Source of the DNA: Utricularia gibba
Taxonomy: Eukaryota; Streptophyta; Magnoliopsida; Lamiales; Lentibulariaceae
Reading direction: 5' to 3'
Assembly (NCBI GenBank): GCA_002189035.1
Contig: NEEC01000015.1
Location: forward strand, 992,001-1,056,000
Length of the DNA stretch: 64,000 nt
Shown here: piece after piece, positions 46,337 to 59,000 of the stretch
Numbering within the stretch: position 1 is the stretch's first letter
Layout of the letters: each line of letters begins with the position of its first letter
Notes under the pieces: model-generated
Database searches by the model: none
Told to the model about the DNA's origin: nothing
Seen by the model: only the letters and a program-made list of their open reading frames with translations
Position numbers and translations under genes: made by a program

Positions 46337-49300
46337 CGATCGCGGAAGCGCTGAGGGCCGCCGCTTTTCTGAAAAAAAGACCATCTATCTCATCATTTCA
46401 GTCGAAACCCGCTTCAGTTTAAACCATGTTCTCCAAATAAGGACGCAGACAAACGTAGCTGCCCAGGAATCATTTGTTTGTTCCCTCGTCTTTTCTGTAT
46501 TTTGTCAGCAATGTAATAGGAGCTCTCAGCTCTTCTCTTCAATGGTATTGGTGGTGATTAGGAAATGAGATCTTCCGAGATCCACATGATACAGGGAGCA
46601 TACAGACAGTACTCCACTTAAACCTCGTCTGAGCAAGAAGAAGACATAGGAACCAATGCATGCTTGTGGTTATGAAACACGACCACCCCTTGGGAACTGA
46701 CACCAACTGTCCGAAAAATGGAAATAAATACAGAAAGCCAAATAAAGAAGGGAAGCTTTTATCTATATAAAAATTACAACTTACGTGATGTAAGGTCCCA
46801 CATAAGGAATAAAATACAAATTTAAATTTAAATAATAAATTAAATATGATTGGAGTTTTTCTTTTGCAAAAAAACAATGAATTCGAAAAGCATGTGTTTT
46901 TTTATAGAGTATAATTAAAAAAAGATCAACTATCATATGTTTAATAAAAATTACCTGGTTGAAGTTATACAAAATAATAATAAAATTGGATTTTTTTAAA
47001 ATAATAAAGATAAATATATTTTCTAATCATCATAACATATGAGTTTGTGTTTCATATCACTCATTTACTAAATAATAATATTATTAGCATATTTAACACA
47101 TAATACTAAATACAAATTCTTCATATATAATTTAATATATAATAATATTTCATATTTTATTAAATAAGTATTTATTCATCTTTCTATGAGACCAAAGGCA
47201 TCCAAGATAGGTTCCATGAATCTTTTAACATTCTTATCATTTACAAACTTGATCATTTTCTCTCACATACATTAAAATAAAAATTTTATATTAAAAATGA
47301 TCAATTTTTTCACGTATATATCACGTGGTTAGTTAGATTACATCGAAATCGTCTTCTGTGTCCAATTTTAAACAAAGCAAAGGAGCATCCATCCACTCGG
47401 TTTGGTTTGGACCAATTCCGATGGTGACTCAACGGCAATAATCATTTTGAAAACGATGATTATCATGTTTTAAAATAAAACAAAATTAATATCCGATAAC
47501 CCGGGGGTTAGGTTCTGAACCGGTCCAACCTGAAGCCGGGTTTTCAGGTAGGGAGAAAATGGAGCCCGCCCGCCTGTGTATTGATTGCTTGGGCGGGTTG
47601 GAGTTAAATTGATTGGCTGGGGGCGGAGGCCGGTGATGGATGGCGGTTGGTTGATTGTAATTCTCATTACCGGTCAATTATGTGCTCCATTATGACCAAA
47701 ATGCTCTCCGGACCGGGGATGGGGCCCCCAGTTGACTCGGTCACACCCATCGGACATTCATCGCCTCTCTAGGGCTGCGCCCTGCCCCCTAAAACCGTGT
47801 CGGATCCGTTGACTTCAGTAACTTTGATCCTAATGTACTCCGAGGGGTCATCCGTACACTTTAAATTTAAATTACGGGTGATCGATTTTTTTTTATATAG
47901 GGATTAGTTGTATTATATAGCGAATACTTGATAAATGTTTTGAAGTTGCAGAATACTGTTTGACCGCGATTAAAATAATGATCTCATTATTTTTAAATAT
48001 ATTATATTATATGAAAATATTAAATAATAATTGAATTACGATTTAATCGTAATCAAATCATTATTTAATTTTTTTATGTTTTGGAATGATTTTAAATCCA
48101 ATGTGATCAATATCATGAACGATTCGTGGTTCAATCATGGTTTTTAGAATTTGGTTTTCCGTATATTTAAATATTTTTACTATATTTTTCCCTTCATATC
48201 CAAAATTAACAAAAAAAACCCCTCATTCAATTCTGAGTTCCAGTCATGGTTCGTTCGTCGACACCTTATCACATGTGACGACTGCATGACGCAACCTTTC
48301 ATCAGATGTGTGTGTGTGTGTGTGTGTAATCTATATGTGTATTGCAAGCATGGCGGAGCTTCGCACATCATTTTCAACAACAATTTGGTTATCTACCACG
48401 GAGTCCTGAAAATGACTCCAGCCGTAAGCCAAACCCCTAGCGGGCACAAATCGTCGTATATTTTGTTGTAAATCGAATATCAAGAAGAATAAAAGATTAA
48501 ATACTGTATTAAAATATTTTCTGATTCTCTAATATTCAATAGGTTATTTGAAAATTATCTTTCAATATCATAAATCAGTTAAATATATATTTAATTGACT
48601 CTATGTCCAACATATTCCACGCAAGGATTATGAAATCACACGTTGGCTCCAACTTGTAGCGATTGTATTGTTTGCTGTCCCTTGTTATTATTTGGAATTT
48701 GCGACATCAGCATTGATTCATAATCCCCTCGCTGCAAGAACACATGCAAGCGGTGTTGGTTCTATTGAGAAGGTTCAGCTGATTTTCATTGCGTGGAGTA
48801 TTTTCGAAGAAGAAGACCAAGGGAGGATGGAGTATGTCAGAAAAAGCTTTATTGAATCAGTATTTTATTTAAAAACAATATCAATTTAGAAATATTTTAT
48901 TATTTTCAGTGAGAAGAAAATTGTTTTTAGACAATGGATTTTACAAAGAAAAAAAAACAAATTACAAATTGCAAATTGTGGCTTCGTTGGTGAAATATAT
49001 GTAGTTATCTATTTTAATTTTCAAAATAGATGAGATTAGTATAAAGTCGATAAAATAGATGATTTTTAATTTTATAAGTTTTAATATTAGAAAATGATAC
49101 TTTAAAAAAAAAAAAAACGTTTTTAATTTTCGTGTTTTACTGTATAAACTATTTTAATTTGTAAAATATATTAATTTAGAATAATTTGGAAAATACCCAA
49201 ATAAATCATAATTAAAATCAATATAATATGTGAACTAAATAAATGAAGCAAATAATTAAGATGATAAAATTATCAAAAATTAAAAATACATATGATAAAA

Positions 49301-49600
49301 TTAATATTTTTGAAATAAATACAATAAAATTAAAATTTTTATATATTTTTTAAATTCAAAAAGATAATTTTTTATATAAAATTTTTTAAATATAATCTAT
49401 TTGAAATCAAAACATCATCTATTTTATTAATATTTTTTAAATCTTATCTATTTTGAAAGCCAAAATAAAAAAAAATACATCTAATTCTCATTTAACAGCT
49501 ACTAAATATATATGACTGCCAAAAAGTATTTGTCTTTTACATTATTCACTCGTTATATAAAAAATGACTGAAATACCCTAGCAACACACGTGACCGTCCC
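46337..49600. other. Gene-poor A/T-rich intergenic DNA
   Basis: About 3.3 kb without a supported gene. A G/C-richer patch at 47490-47830 has palindrome-like CCCGGG and GGGGCCCC words and short overlapping frames only. 48306-48328 is a (TG)n microsatellite. 48900-49500 is almost pure A/T. Confidence 0.5.
48306..48328. repeat. (TG)n microsatellite
   Basis: Uninterrupted TG dinucleotide repeat of about 11 units. Confidence 0.9.
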
Positions 49601-50830
49601 TTGGTTTTTGGCGTAGCGTGGGAGTTGGATCCTTTTAGAGAGAGTCCGACCCGGATCCTTGATTCGGAAAGTGTGTGAATTCCGAGTGTCACCTTGTCGG
49701 GGTCCCTCTTTTTAACCCCTGAGCGGGCCGAGTTGGCCGGTGGTGGATTTTACCAAAAGATTTACCCGCAGGCTACGACAAGCGCAGAGCAGAGCAGAAG
49801 CAGAAGCAGACAGACTGCGTGTGAGAGATTTCATGGATGGGGCGTGGGTGGGTAGGTCCAGAATTCAATCCAATCCAATCGCTGTGGCTGCACCCAGTGT
49901 CCAGCCCTCCAGGCGTAGGGCTGTAGCCCTACGGCTCCGTCGCCCGAACCGGGGCAGGGAGGGTATCCCCAGGAAGATCCACGTCCTTGGCGAGCTTGGA
50001 GGATAATGTATATGCGAATATCCCTCACCACACAAACGCGCATGCATCTGCTTCGGATAAGGAAGGAAGAAAGGAAGGAAGGAAGGGCATGCAACCCCTC
50101 CCTCCCTCCCTTTAAGTTTACTGCTAAAAAAACAAAAAACAACAATATTTGAATGTGTTTTATGGTATCAAACACAGATAAAGTGGGTTTTATGGTATGT
50201 GTTTTGCTTGCAGCACGTGTGTTTGATACGGTGATTTATTGCAAAATACACGCCTTAATGTGTGGTTTTAATTTTAATTTTAAAAGCACGTTCTAGAACC
50301 AAATAAAATGTTATCAAAAATTGGGAATTGATGAAAGGAAAAAAGTGTGGAATTGGGGTAAAACCAAAATGTATATTAATTTGGGAAATAAAAAAAAATC
50401 TCTTATTCGTCTATAAGTTGCCTTCTCCTCGCTGAATTTGGCAAGCTGAGACTATGCATACCTGGCCTCATATCAGGGCGTGCCGCGTCCGGCTCCAGCA
50501 ACAGGAGATGAAAATGTGATAGCTTCGTCTCCGGGAGTGCTCACTTCTCTGCCTCTGTCATCCATGGGGCTTCCAGCAGTTTCGCGGGAGGAGGAGGAGG
50601 AGGAAGAGGAAGAGGAAGAAGGCGGCAGCAAACGACGCCGTTTAGAGCCCCTGTTGCTACAGGGGGAGCTTTCCCTTTCTTGGCACAGTGAAACGCAATC
50701 CTCCTGTGCACTGTTGGAGGCCCAGATTTCCGTTGATCCACTGCTAGGATTTCTTTTCTGTCTGTTGAATCTTTTTCATAGTGTACTTCCTATCGTTCCT
50801 AGTGAAGTGAAACCTCCATTAGTATCCTAG
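49600..50830 (+). other. G/C-rich transcribed-looking region of unknown nature
   Basis: After 3 kb of A/T-rich DNA, base composition rises sharply. Two open frames, 49740-50006 (Arg/Pro/Ala-rich, internal ATG at 49832) and 50480-50830 (GAG-repeat-encoded poly-Glu next to KRRR), lack any family I recognise. GGAA and CCCT microsatellites lie at 50060-50111. This could be 5' exons of a gene, a gene relic or a noncoding transcript. I do not assign a product. Confidence 0.3.
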
Positions 50831-53800
50831 GTTAAGGGTTTTCCCTGTGTGCAAAAAAATCAGAGCAGGTCCTTGAAACGTGCATACTATGCATCAATTT
50901 CAATCTAAATCTTATGGGAACAAAGGTTGCATGGCCTATAAGCAGTGTAATCTCTATTAACATTCACGCATCAAGGGAGCCTGACGTAGAATAAGCATTG
51001 GGAAGCTCATTCATTTCCCTATGGGAATGGAAAGATTGCAGGGAAAAGTGTTGCAATTTGTCCATCTAATTCAGAAGCATGTACAGGTCCAATGAGTTCC
51101 TCCGTCTCCGGTTTCTTCAAGGCTCCAGTAAAAAGCTTGAATCAAGTTGCAGCTTCTTGCTCCAAGGTCCTAGAGCGCTGTAGCAGAAACAATTAACAGA
51201 TAAAAAATTGGACTACGATTACAGAAGACAGGGAATGTCAGAGAAAGTTTAAAATACACCGAGAAAGAAACATCAACAAAACGCCTATCGAGGAGAGCAA
51301 CTAGCGGCAGGTTCAAGACTCCATTTTTCACGACGCCCACAGTAACAAAAAGAGAAATTTAGGGTTTTCATACCACCCACAAAAGAGAACTGATAGCCTC
51401 TCCTTGCCGGATTTCTCTTACCATCAGATCTTCAAATCTACAGGTTTGCGCCCCCATATGGATGAATCTCTGTATAAACCCTCGGAATTCATCGTTAGCC
51501 AATTTCACATTCACACAATTTCATCTTCTTGTTCACACCCCCATTCCCAAAAATCAATCTCCAGTCCGTGGAGAGCATTTTACGTACTTAGGAAGAGCTG
51601 ATCGTCTTCTCCATAAAAAAAGAACCAGATCAAAACCCTCGAGTTGTCCCCCTCCGCATCATCAAAAAGCCCCGCGACGGGATCCATTTCCGGGTGAATT
51701 TGCCCCGCCGATTGGCCCAATCTCTGCCGTTCCAGAGGCTCCATATCCATAGCCCATACGACAGAGCAAGCCCACCAATCTCGAGAATTCCTCCTCCCTC
51801 AGAACCCCATCCCATCAAAATGCAGGATCATTAACTCGTTTAACCGCCATTAACAGCACAAAACTACTAAATAAACCTGCTTTCAGCTTTAATGATTGAT
51901 AATCAGAGATTCTGAGGTTCCCGGTTTGATTCCAAGCCACTCTAAGAGAAACAGGCAATTAGGTCTTAAAGCCGGCGATCCGGTGCATGCATAATAACTT
52001 CCAGATCCTATGCGGAAGCGTGTACGGTTCCGTTAGTAGGACGTATAATTTTTAAAACACATTATCCTAAAAAGTACGAATCAAGTCACGAAACAATGCA
52101 AGAAAGATAAATATCTCCGTGTGTGTACAAAATAATAATTTTTGAAAATTTTGGGTATAAAAATATAAATAAATATTTAAAAAGACATTAAAAACGAAGC
52201 GCGTGTGGTATACGGAAGACCTGAAAACAATATATTATAATATCAGACTCGTTTTGTTGTACTTTATTTTAATAATGTTAACTACTTGAATCCTCATTTG
52301 AAATTAGTTTTGTTAAAGATGAGTATTTACAAGAATCTAAAATCACATACGCGTATGTAGATTTGTTCATAAAAATGAATAATTAAGGTACAAGTGGTTT
52401 ATGGGAATATACAACTTTAAAAATAGGATTATAAATTATAATATATTTTAGTTGATAGATTTAAATAAACTCGAAATTACACATGTTTTTTTTTTAGATT
52501 CATATAGATTCATTTAAAACTACACTCTTACTTTACTTTATTTAAAATCACTTAATCTCATTTATAATCTCAAAAACTAAAAACTACTTAAAAAATTAGT
52601 TTCAATAAATTAAATAAAAAATTATTTAAACTCAAATCAACTAAACACTACGTTAGAGTATGAAATTCCTTGATATCAAACAGGGTGGAATAATATTTCA
52701 AAAGCATAGATTCAATTCAATATTAAATTCTATTTAATTCGAACTCATGACTTATTAAATGGAATTCAAAACTTTATTAAAAAAAACATATTGGAACGAG
52801 AAGCTAAATAAATTTGTTATTTTTATAACTTATATTTTATAATAAATTTAATAAAAAATTAAGAATAATATTAAATTTATAATTAAAAAAACAGAAAAAT
52901 ATCCAGAACCTGTTTTTCAAACATTAGGATTCAATATTCAATCGATCCCTATGTCTGCAAATAAATATCTAAAATATTTGGAAAAATATTTATTATTATT
53001 ATAAATTCTGTTCAATTTGCAACTGACAACCGCCCACAGATGGAGTGGGCCTTACTGCTCTTAGGCCCAGCATCCTAAAATATCCAGTGGAGCCCATATC
53101 TTTTAGAAAATAGCGCTCTGAAGCAAGGGAATTAATTTGATTATTTAAAACATAAAAATGAATTAAATAACCAAAAATTGGACTGCAGTTGAGCCCCTGA
53201 CTCGTCAATTTTAAGCCCAAGCAACGAATACACGCTTTTTACTAAAAATAAACCATTTCACTCATTATACTTCCAAATATCAGTTTCTATAAAAAGAAGT
53301 GAAGACCAACAACCACCCGCCGACAGTAAAATTACTAAAAACACCCTAACGGAGAAACCGTTACAATAATATTTGATGTAATAAAAATAAATATTTAAAT
53401 ATATTTATTCGGAATAATATGTTGAAGATGGCGCAGTCATTTACGCGTGATGGTAACCGTGACGCGACCCCCTTGCCACGTCACACATGAAAATTCTACG
53501 CGTTGAATTATTTGTGTAAACAACAAAAAAAGAAAATGTATTTTAATCTTTATCTTGAAATCAAATAATTCACCATTTAATTCCACCCGGCCCCACCATC
53601 ATCCCGTAACATGTGAATTAAAACGGCACAACTGTTCACCCATCCATCCTCCTTTCATCGGGTCGGGGTCGGGGCATGTGAATTAATAAATTAATAAAAA
53701 TTAGTTGTTTTTTTGTTCTGATACAAATACCCATGTGATATGGTGTCGATGCAAAGACGCTTTTACCCCTCTCATTCATTTCACAACCGAACACCTTAAT

Positions 53801-54291
53801 CCCGCTTTAAACAAGGCAATAACTGCGTACCCGTATTTGGGTCACCAGAGCATCATCCTCCGATCCAAGTGGAAAGAGGCGAGGGGCAATAAAGTCAACG
53901 CATGTTATACAAATTTGAATGAGGGCACCGTACAAGTAGCACAAGTAGACAGACATTTACACTCCAGAGGAGAAGAAGAGCAGCTCAGTGACATTCTGTG
54001 TATTTATAAATATAAAATTTCACCCCCACAACCCAATCCCAATTTTACCCCTCCCGCAGCAATTTATTACCTCCCCCTCCACCCCCAAAAAATAAATAAA
54101 TAACCAACACAACACAGTGTTTTTTTTTTTTTACTGTGATTCAAATGTCTTTTACCGCCGTGACGACACCCCGGCATCTGCTTGTCTCTGACCCACAAAG
54201 CATCCCGCTCCTCTCTCTGACACAGTCTGCGACACGGCCCCACCAGCGGACCCTTCTCCGCCGATTTAACATCGCCGTCGCGACATTCCAT
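50831..54291. other. Intergenic DNA, mostly A/T-rich
   Basis: 51400-51830 is G/C-richer. Its minus strand carries a short open frame from an ATG near 51750 with no recognised family. 52000-53000 is A/T-rich. 53045-53215 contains GGGCC/GCCCA words like the Site II promoters elsewhere, but no gene next to it is recognised. No supported coding region. Confidence 0.4.
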
Positions 54292-56014
54292 TCACTCCGC
54301 TGTACTCACCGGCGGCGGATTAGTCAGCCCGTCTCCGCTACCGTCATCGTCATCTTCATCGTCTTCGTTGTCCATTCCGAGATCGTCTTGGTTCTGAATC
54401 AGGTTTTGCTGGGACTGCGGCCATTGCTGCTCCGGCCGGGCCATTATCGGCACCGCCATCGGGTCTTCGTTTTTAGCCTTTTCCTTGTATATGGATTCAA
54501 GCAGATGGAAATAGGGGCACGTCTTGGCGTCCTCCGGGCGCTTCTTGTTGCTCTCCTTCATTTTCTTGTAGTACTTGTTGATGTTTTCCCATTTCTCTTT
54601 ACATCTCTTTGCGCTTCTGTTGTAACCCAGCTTCGCCATAGCACCTGAGATCTCCTCCCAGAGTGGACCCTTTGGTCCTGTCTCTAGGTACTTTAGATCC
54701 AAGTCTGTTCTCAGCTTTATCAGCGCGAGAACCTCCGTTTTCGGCCACCGAGATGATGATCCTGCAGTAACCGTACCACCCACGTTCTCTTCTCTCATTC
54801 CCGCCCCAAGTTCCCCAATCTCTAATTGGGGTTGCCGTATCGGCGGTGGGGGCTCTTGTGAGGGTATTGCGGGGAAAGGAGGGAGAGGGAGACTCACCGG
54901 GATTTGGAGATTTTGCTGATCCGTGATTTTCTGTAGGAAGGCCACGACGGCGGCGTCTTTAGCGGCGGCGACGGATCTTTCCTGCACGAGTAGCTCGTGC
55001 TCGCGGTTCAATCTCGCGATCTCCTGCACTCTCCACGTTTCCTCTCTCGAGATTCGTTCGCGCTCACGTTTTTCGAGCGTCTCCAGGAAACGTTTCTGCA
55101 TCTCTTCCTGCTTCTGAATCATTTCTCTCATCAGCTTCTGTAAGTAATCCTTCCATGTCCTCTTTCTCCCCTTCTCCGCTGAATATCCTTGTCGGAGGAG
55201 GTAGAAGACGAAGACATCGAATTCGAGAAATTCAGAAACGACGGCGGAAGAGTCGGCGCCGGCGGTAACTGTTGAGACTGCTGCTGTAGAAACGAACTAC
55301 TTATATGCTGATGCTGCGGGGCGAGACTCGGGGGCAACACACTCAAAGGCGTCGGACTTGTGGGAAAACTCGCTGCAACAGTATACGGATTGGCGCTATT
55401 CACAGTCACCGGCGGTTGATTTCGCGGCGGTGGCACTGCAACAGTAGAAAAAGGGTTGTTGTCAAGAGCTTCTAATTGCTCAAAGAATCTGTACGTCTTT
55501 CCAGCAGGTTTTGATGCTCGCCCATCTTTTGTTCTCTTGTGATACTTGTAAACATTCTCGAATTTCTCTCGACATTTCTTTGCGCTTCGCTGAAAACCAA
55601 GCTCCCCCATTTTTCTGTCCACCCAAGTGATCGAATCAGTTCAAAATCTCAACACAAATCGCAAACCCCCTTCGCAATTCGAGGGAGTCGCGATCCCAGA
55701 AAACACCATAATTGAATTGTTCTTTCTTCTTTGTTTACCTCGAGACTTCTTCCCAGAGAGGGGCTTTTGAGAAGCGTCTCTGAAGACGGAATCCATTTCC
55801 AACCGAATCTTAAGCAAAGCTATCGTTTCTTTACTCGGCCACCGACTACCGCTTCCGCCGACTCTCTCGATTTCCTCGACTCCCCCGCCGGGAACCGAAC
55901 TCGAAGCTCCAATCTCGCTGCTCCCGCCGCTAGCCCCCCGCTCTCATGGACCTCCGCCGCAGCAATCCCTCCATCCCTGGGGCTGCTCATCAGCTCCGAA
56001 ACGCCGAAAATCAT
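54292..56014 (-). CDS. GT-2-type trihelix transcription factor (GTL1/DF1-like), three apparent frameshifts
   Basis: Two minus-strand exons, 56014-55739 and 55614-54292; 533 aa when three single-base gaps are filled. It has two trihelix DNA-binding domains. The first (about 58-125) spans RWPSKETIALLKIRLEMDS, WEEVSRKMGELGFQRSAKKC and REKFENVYKYHKR. The second (about 380-450) spans RWPKTEVLALIKLRTDLDL, YNRSAKRCKEKWENINKYYK. Between them lies the coiled-coil block QKLMREMIQKQEEMQKRFLE. A Pro/Gln/Ser-rich linker and an acidic C-terminus (DNEDDEDDDDGSGDG) complete the GT-2 layout. GT-2-like factors bind GT elements and control trichome, root-hair or stomatal traits. Gaps: C6 at 55934-55939, TTTT at 55765-55768 (or the adjacent GGGG), and C4 at 55168-55171 (plus strand). 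Each is corrected by one base. Confidence 0.9.
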
Positions 56015-59000
56015 ATAAAAAAATGGGAGAGGAGAATAGAAAGCTCCTCAACGAATTACCAGATGAAAAAATAACACAAAATTAAAAAAAAATGCATCAC
56101 ATCAAATCAAGAAAAAGGGTGAATTGTAAGAAAGACGGAGGAGGAAGAAAGGAGCGAAGAAGATGGGATGATGCACGGCGTGGTGAATTTATGTAATTTA
56201 TTTGGGTGGGGGATCTGACCCCCAAGAAAACAAATCTTCATATCTTAAATTATTATTATTTATTTTAATTCCAGCAGTCGCCTTCTCCCCTCGGTAATTT
56301 TCCCTAATTAATTAATTAATGAATCCCCTAAATTTTATGATAACTTCCCCCCCGACACATTCCCCAGTCTCATGATAAAAACCCGTAGAGCGTTCGTGCG
56401 CGTGTGTCTCCTTACAAGAACCATCTCACCACCAAATCTAAGTCCGAATGCATTTCAAAAACTGTTTCAGGGAGATTTGGGCACGTTGAAAATAGGGGAT
56501 TAGTTGGGCGTATTACAAATCTAAACATCATAAATGAGTAATTAAAAGTTTTTGATTGAGTGTGTGAGATAGATGTTGGGATTTTGTAAATGGCCTGGAA
56601 TTAGTTAGGGTTATGTGGTTGAGAGGAATGGGGGTGATGATGGGGATGCACATTTGGAAATGATTACGGAATCTGAATCTATGGAGTTGCAGTAGAAATG
56701 TTTGTTTTTATGGGAAAGAGTGAAGTACTTACGGGGACCGGACCCCAACACCTCCGTACGCTATGTGCGTGTGTGTGTTTTTACTCTTTTTTTAAAATGT
56801 TTTTTTTTTTTTTTTTTTACTGGTTGTAAAGTAAAGGTAGGAGGAGCATGGCCATGGGCGTTACTTCTTTTTTAATGGGGATTGATTTCGGGCACGTAAC
56901 ATTTAATGTTTGGTATGATTTTTATTTACATATAAATCAATTATTGTCGCCCAACCCCAAACATCTCATGTTTAACCTCCCAAGTGTGCTCCCGCTTCTT
57001 TCTAATATTGAAACTAGTTGTTTTTTTCTAAATGGTGTCATGGTATTTCAAAATGAAAACCTGAAAAAATGAAGTTCGTTTCTGGGAAGTAATAAAGATG
57101 GGAAAGTATTTGGAAGTAGATGCCAATGGATGCGAGGAGGATAATAAACGCAAGGTCAAGAGACTTGTGACTATATTTCATATTGATTATGAATAAGTGA
57201 AGATACGTACTTAGATAGAATAACTATTCTAATTTTCATTGATGTATTTTCTTTGAAAGTGTAGAATATAAAACAATATGAATATTCAAAATAAATAATA
57301 TCATATAAGTAGATCGTGCATCGAATAATTTCAAATGTTCAAATTCAATATAAGATAAGTAAAATCTAATTATATAAGAAGAATTCAAATTTTAGTATTT
57401 TTAAAAATCTTAATATTAATAATATATTAAAAAAAGCCGGCCCACCCGGATGAGGCTACGGATCTTTCCGGTTAATCTCTTTTTCTTTAAAAAAAATTCG
57501 GTGCAGAAAGACGGATATGCCCCTCCATGGTCATGCCGACTACGGCGTTCCTATCTGCTACCATTTCGGGAAGTTTAAAGAGCGAGAAGGGTAGTTCAGG
57601 AAGGTGGGTTCCACGTCCACGTCACTCACTGGAGGGAAATATTAGTAGGCGTAGGGCACATAATTATTAGGCAAAGACATTTATGAAATGAATTAAATAG
57701 TGCCCAATTTCTGTTGGGTTGCAACCAACCCCATTAAATGGGATCTCATCATATAATATAAATTTATATTATATTTCATTATATATATAAATATATTAAT
57801 TTTAATACTCATATTCCCGGCCCCACCTCCCCCTATCTTTCTTACCGTAAATGCCCGTCCATTTTTTGTTCTCATGTAATTAAAGCTTGGGCGTATATTG
57901 ATCTCCAGGTGGTCCCCACCCGATACAACACATCATAGGTAGTAAGTACACACCAAAAGATGATTAGGTAACTTGAGACTGCACTTCATTTACACCAACC
58001 CCACACTTTTCTTTTCCTTTTTTAAAATTTATTTCATTAATGAAGTTTAATTAACATCGGAATTAGTAGGTAAAAAAATAAAATGAGAACTAAATGGCTA
58101 CAAAAATCTAACATGAGTATATGTTATCATTTAATAAAGCCTCCATGTTATATCTTTTATACACAAGATTTAAAGAATGATGGATTTGAGATATTCAATA
58201 TTATATCTTCCAAATCGTGATTATTTATATAATTTATGCTACACCGTTTCAAAATACGCATCGCGTGGCCGAAATCTTGCGATTTGGGGCTTTCATGTTG
58301 AGGCGACGGGGGACGGATACTTTTATTGCCTATAAATGAAATTGCTATTTTCGCATTAAAACACAGGAATACGATGTTTCTGCGAGATTCCCATTTCTTG
58401 ATTTTTAAATAATAATAATAATAATAATAAATCTGTTTTTGGAATTATTTTTGTAAGTTATTAAGACATTAATATAGTATACGGTTTGTAGGAGGCGTTG
58501 TTTAATTTTATTGTCTACACGCTTCGCTGGCTGTGGGCTTCATTAGCTGTTAAAGATGCTGTGTGCCTTTTTCTTTGTTTCGTCCACTTTCCTCACCGCC
58601 TACGCTAATCGTACTAATTATTCCCTCCTATTCACCACCCAAAATACTGCTCAATAATAATATTATTAATATTATTAATTAATTAATAATATTACGTGGC
58701 GTGAGAGTACTAGTAGGACACACCTAATTTATTCTTATTTTGTTAGAATATTCCTACGATGAATAATAACGGAAATTAGGGTTTTAAGATATTAAATGTG
58801 GCAATGCCTTATGGTAACCACAAGTGGGTCACGTGGACAGGTGTCAGTGAAAAGGTGGGCCAAGACAAGGCTTGTGAGTGAGTGAATAACATAGCGTAGT
58901 GGCAGGCAGGTAAATAGGGGTTGGTAGGTAATTATGACATCATGAGTACGCTGTTGCTGCTCCTGCTCTTGTGTAAAAACAGTTACAAACGGTTGGGGTA

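Noticed and set aside
51630-51818. Minus-strand frame as a protein gene
   Set aside because: Two overlapping frames are equally open and neither shows a family or a downstream exon.
56797-56818. Poly-T as a retroposon tail
   Set aside because: A lone homopolymer with no retroposed body or flanking duplication.
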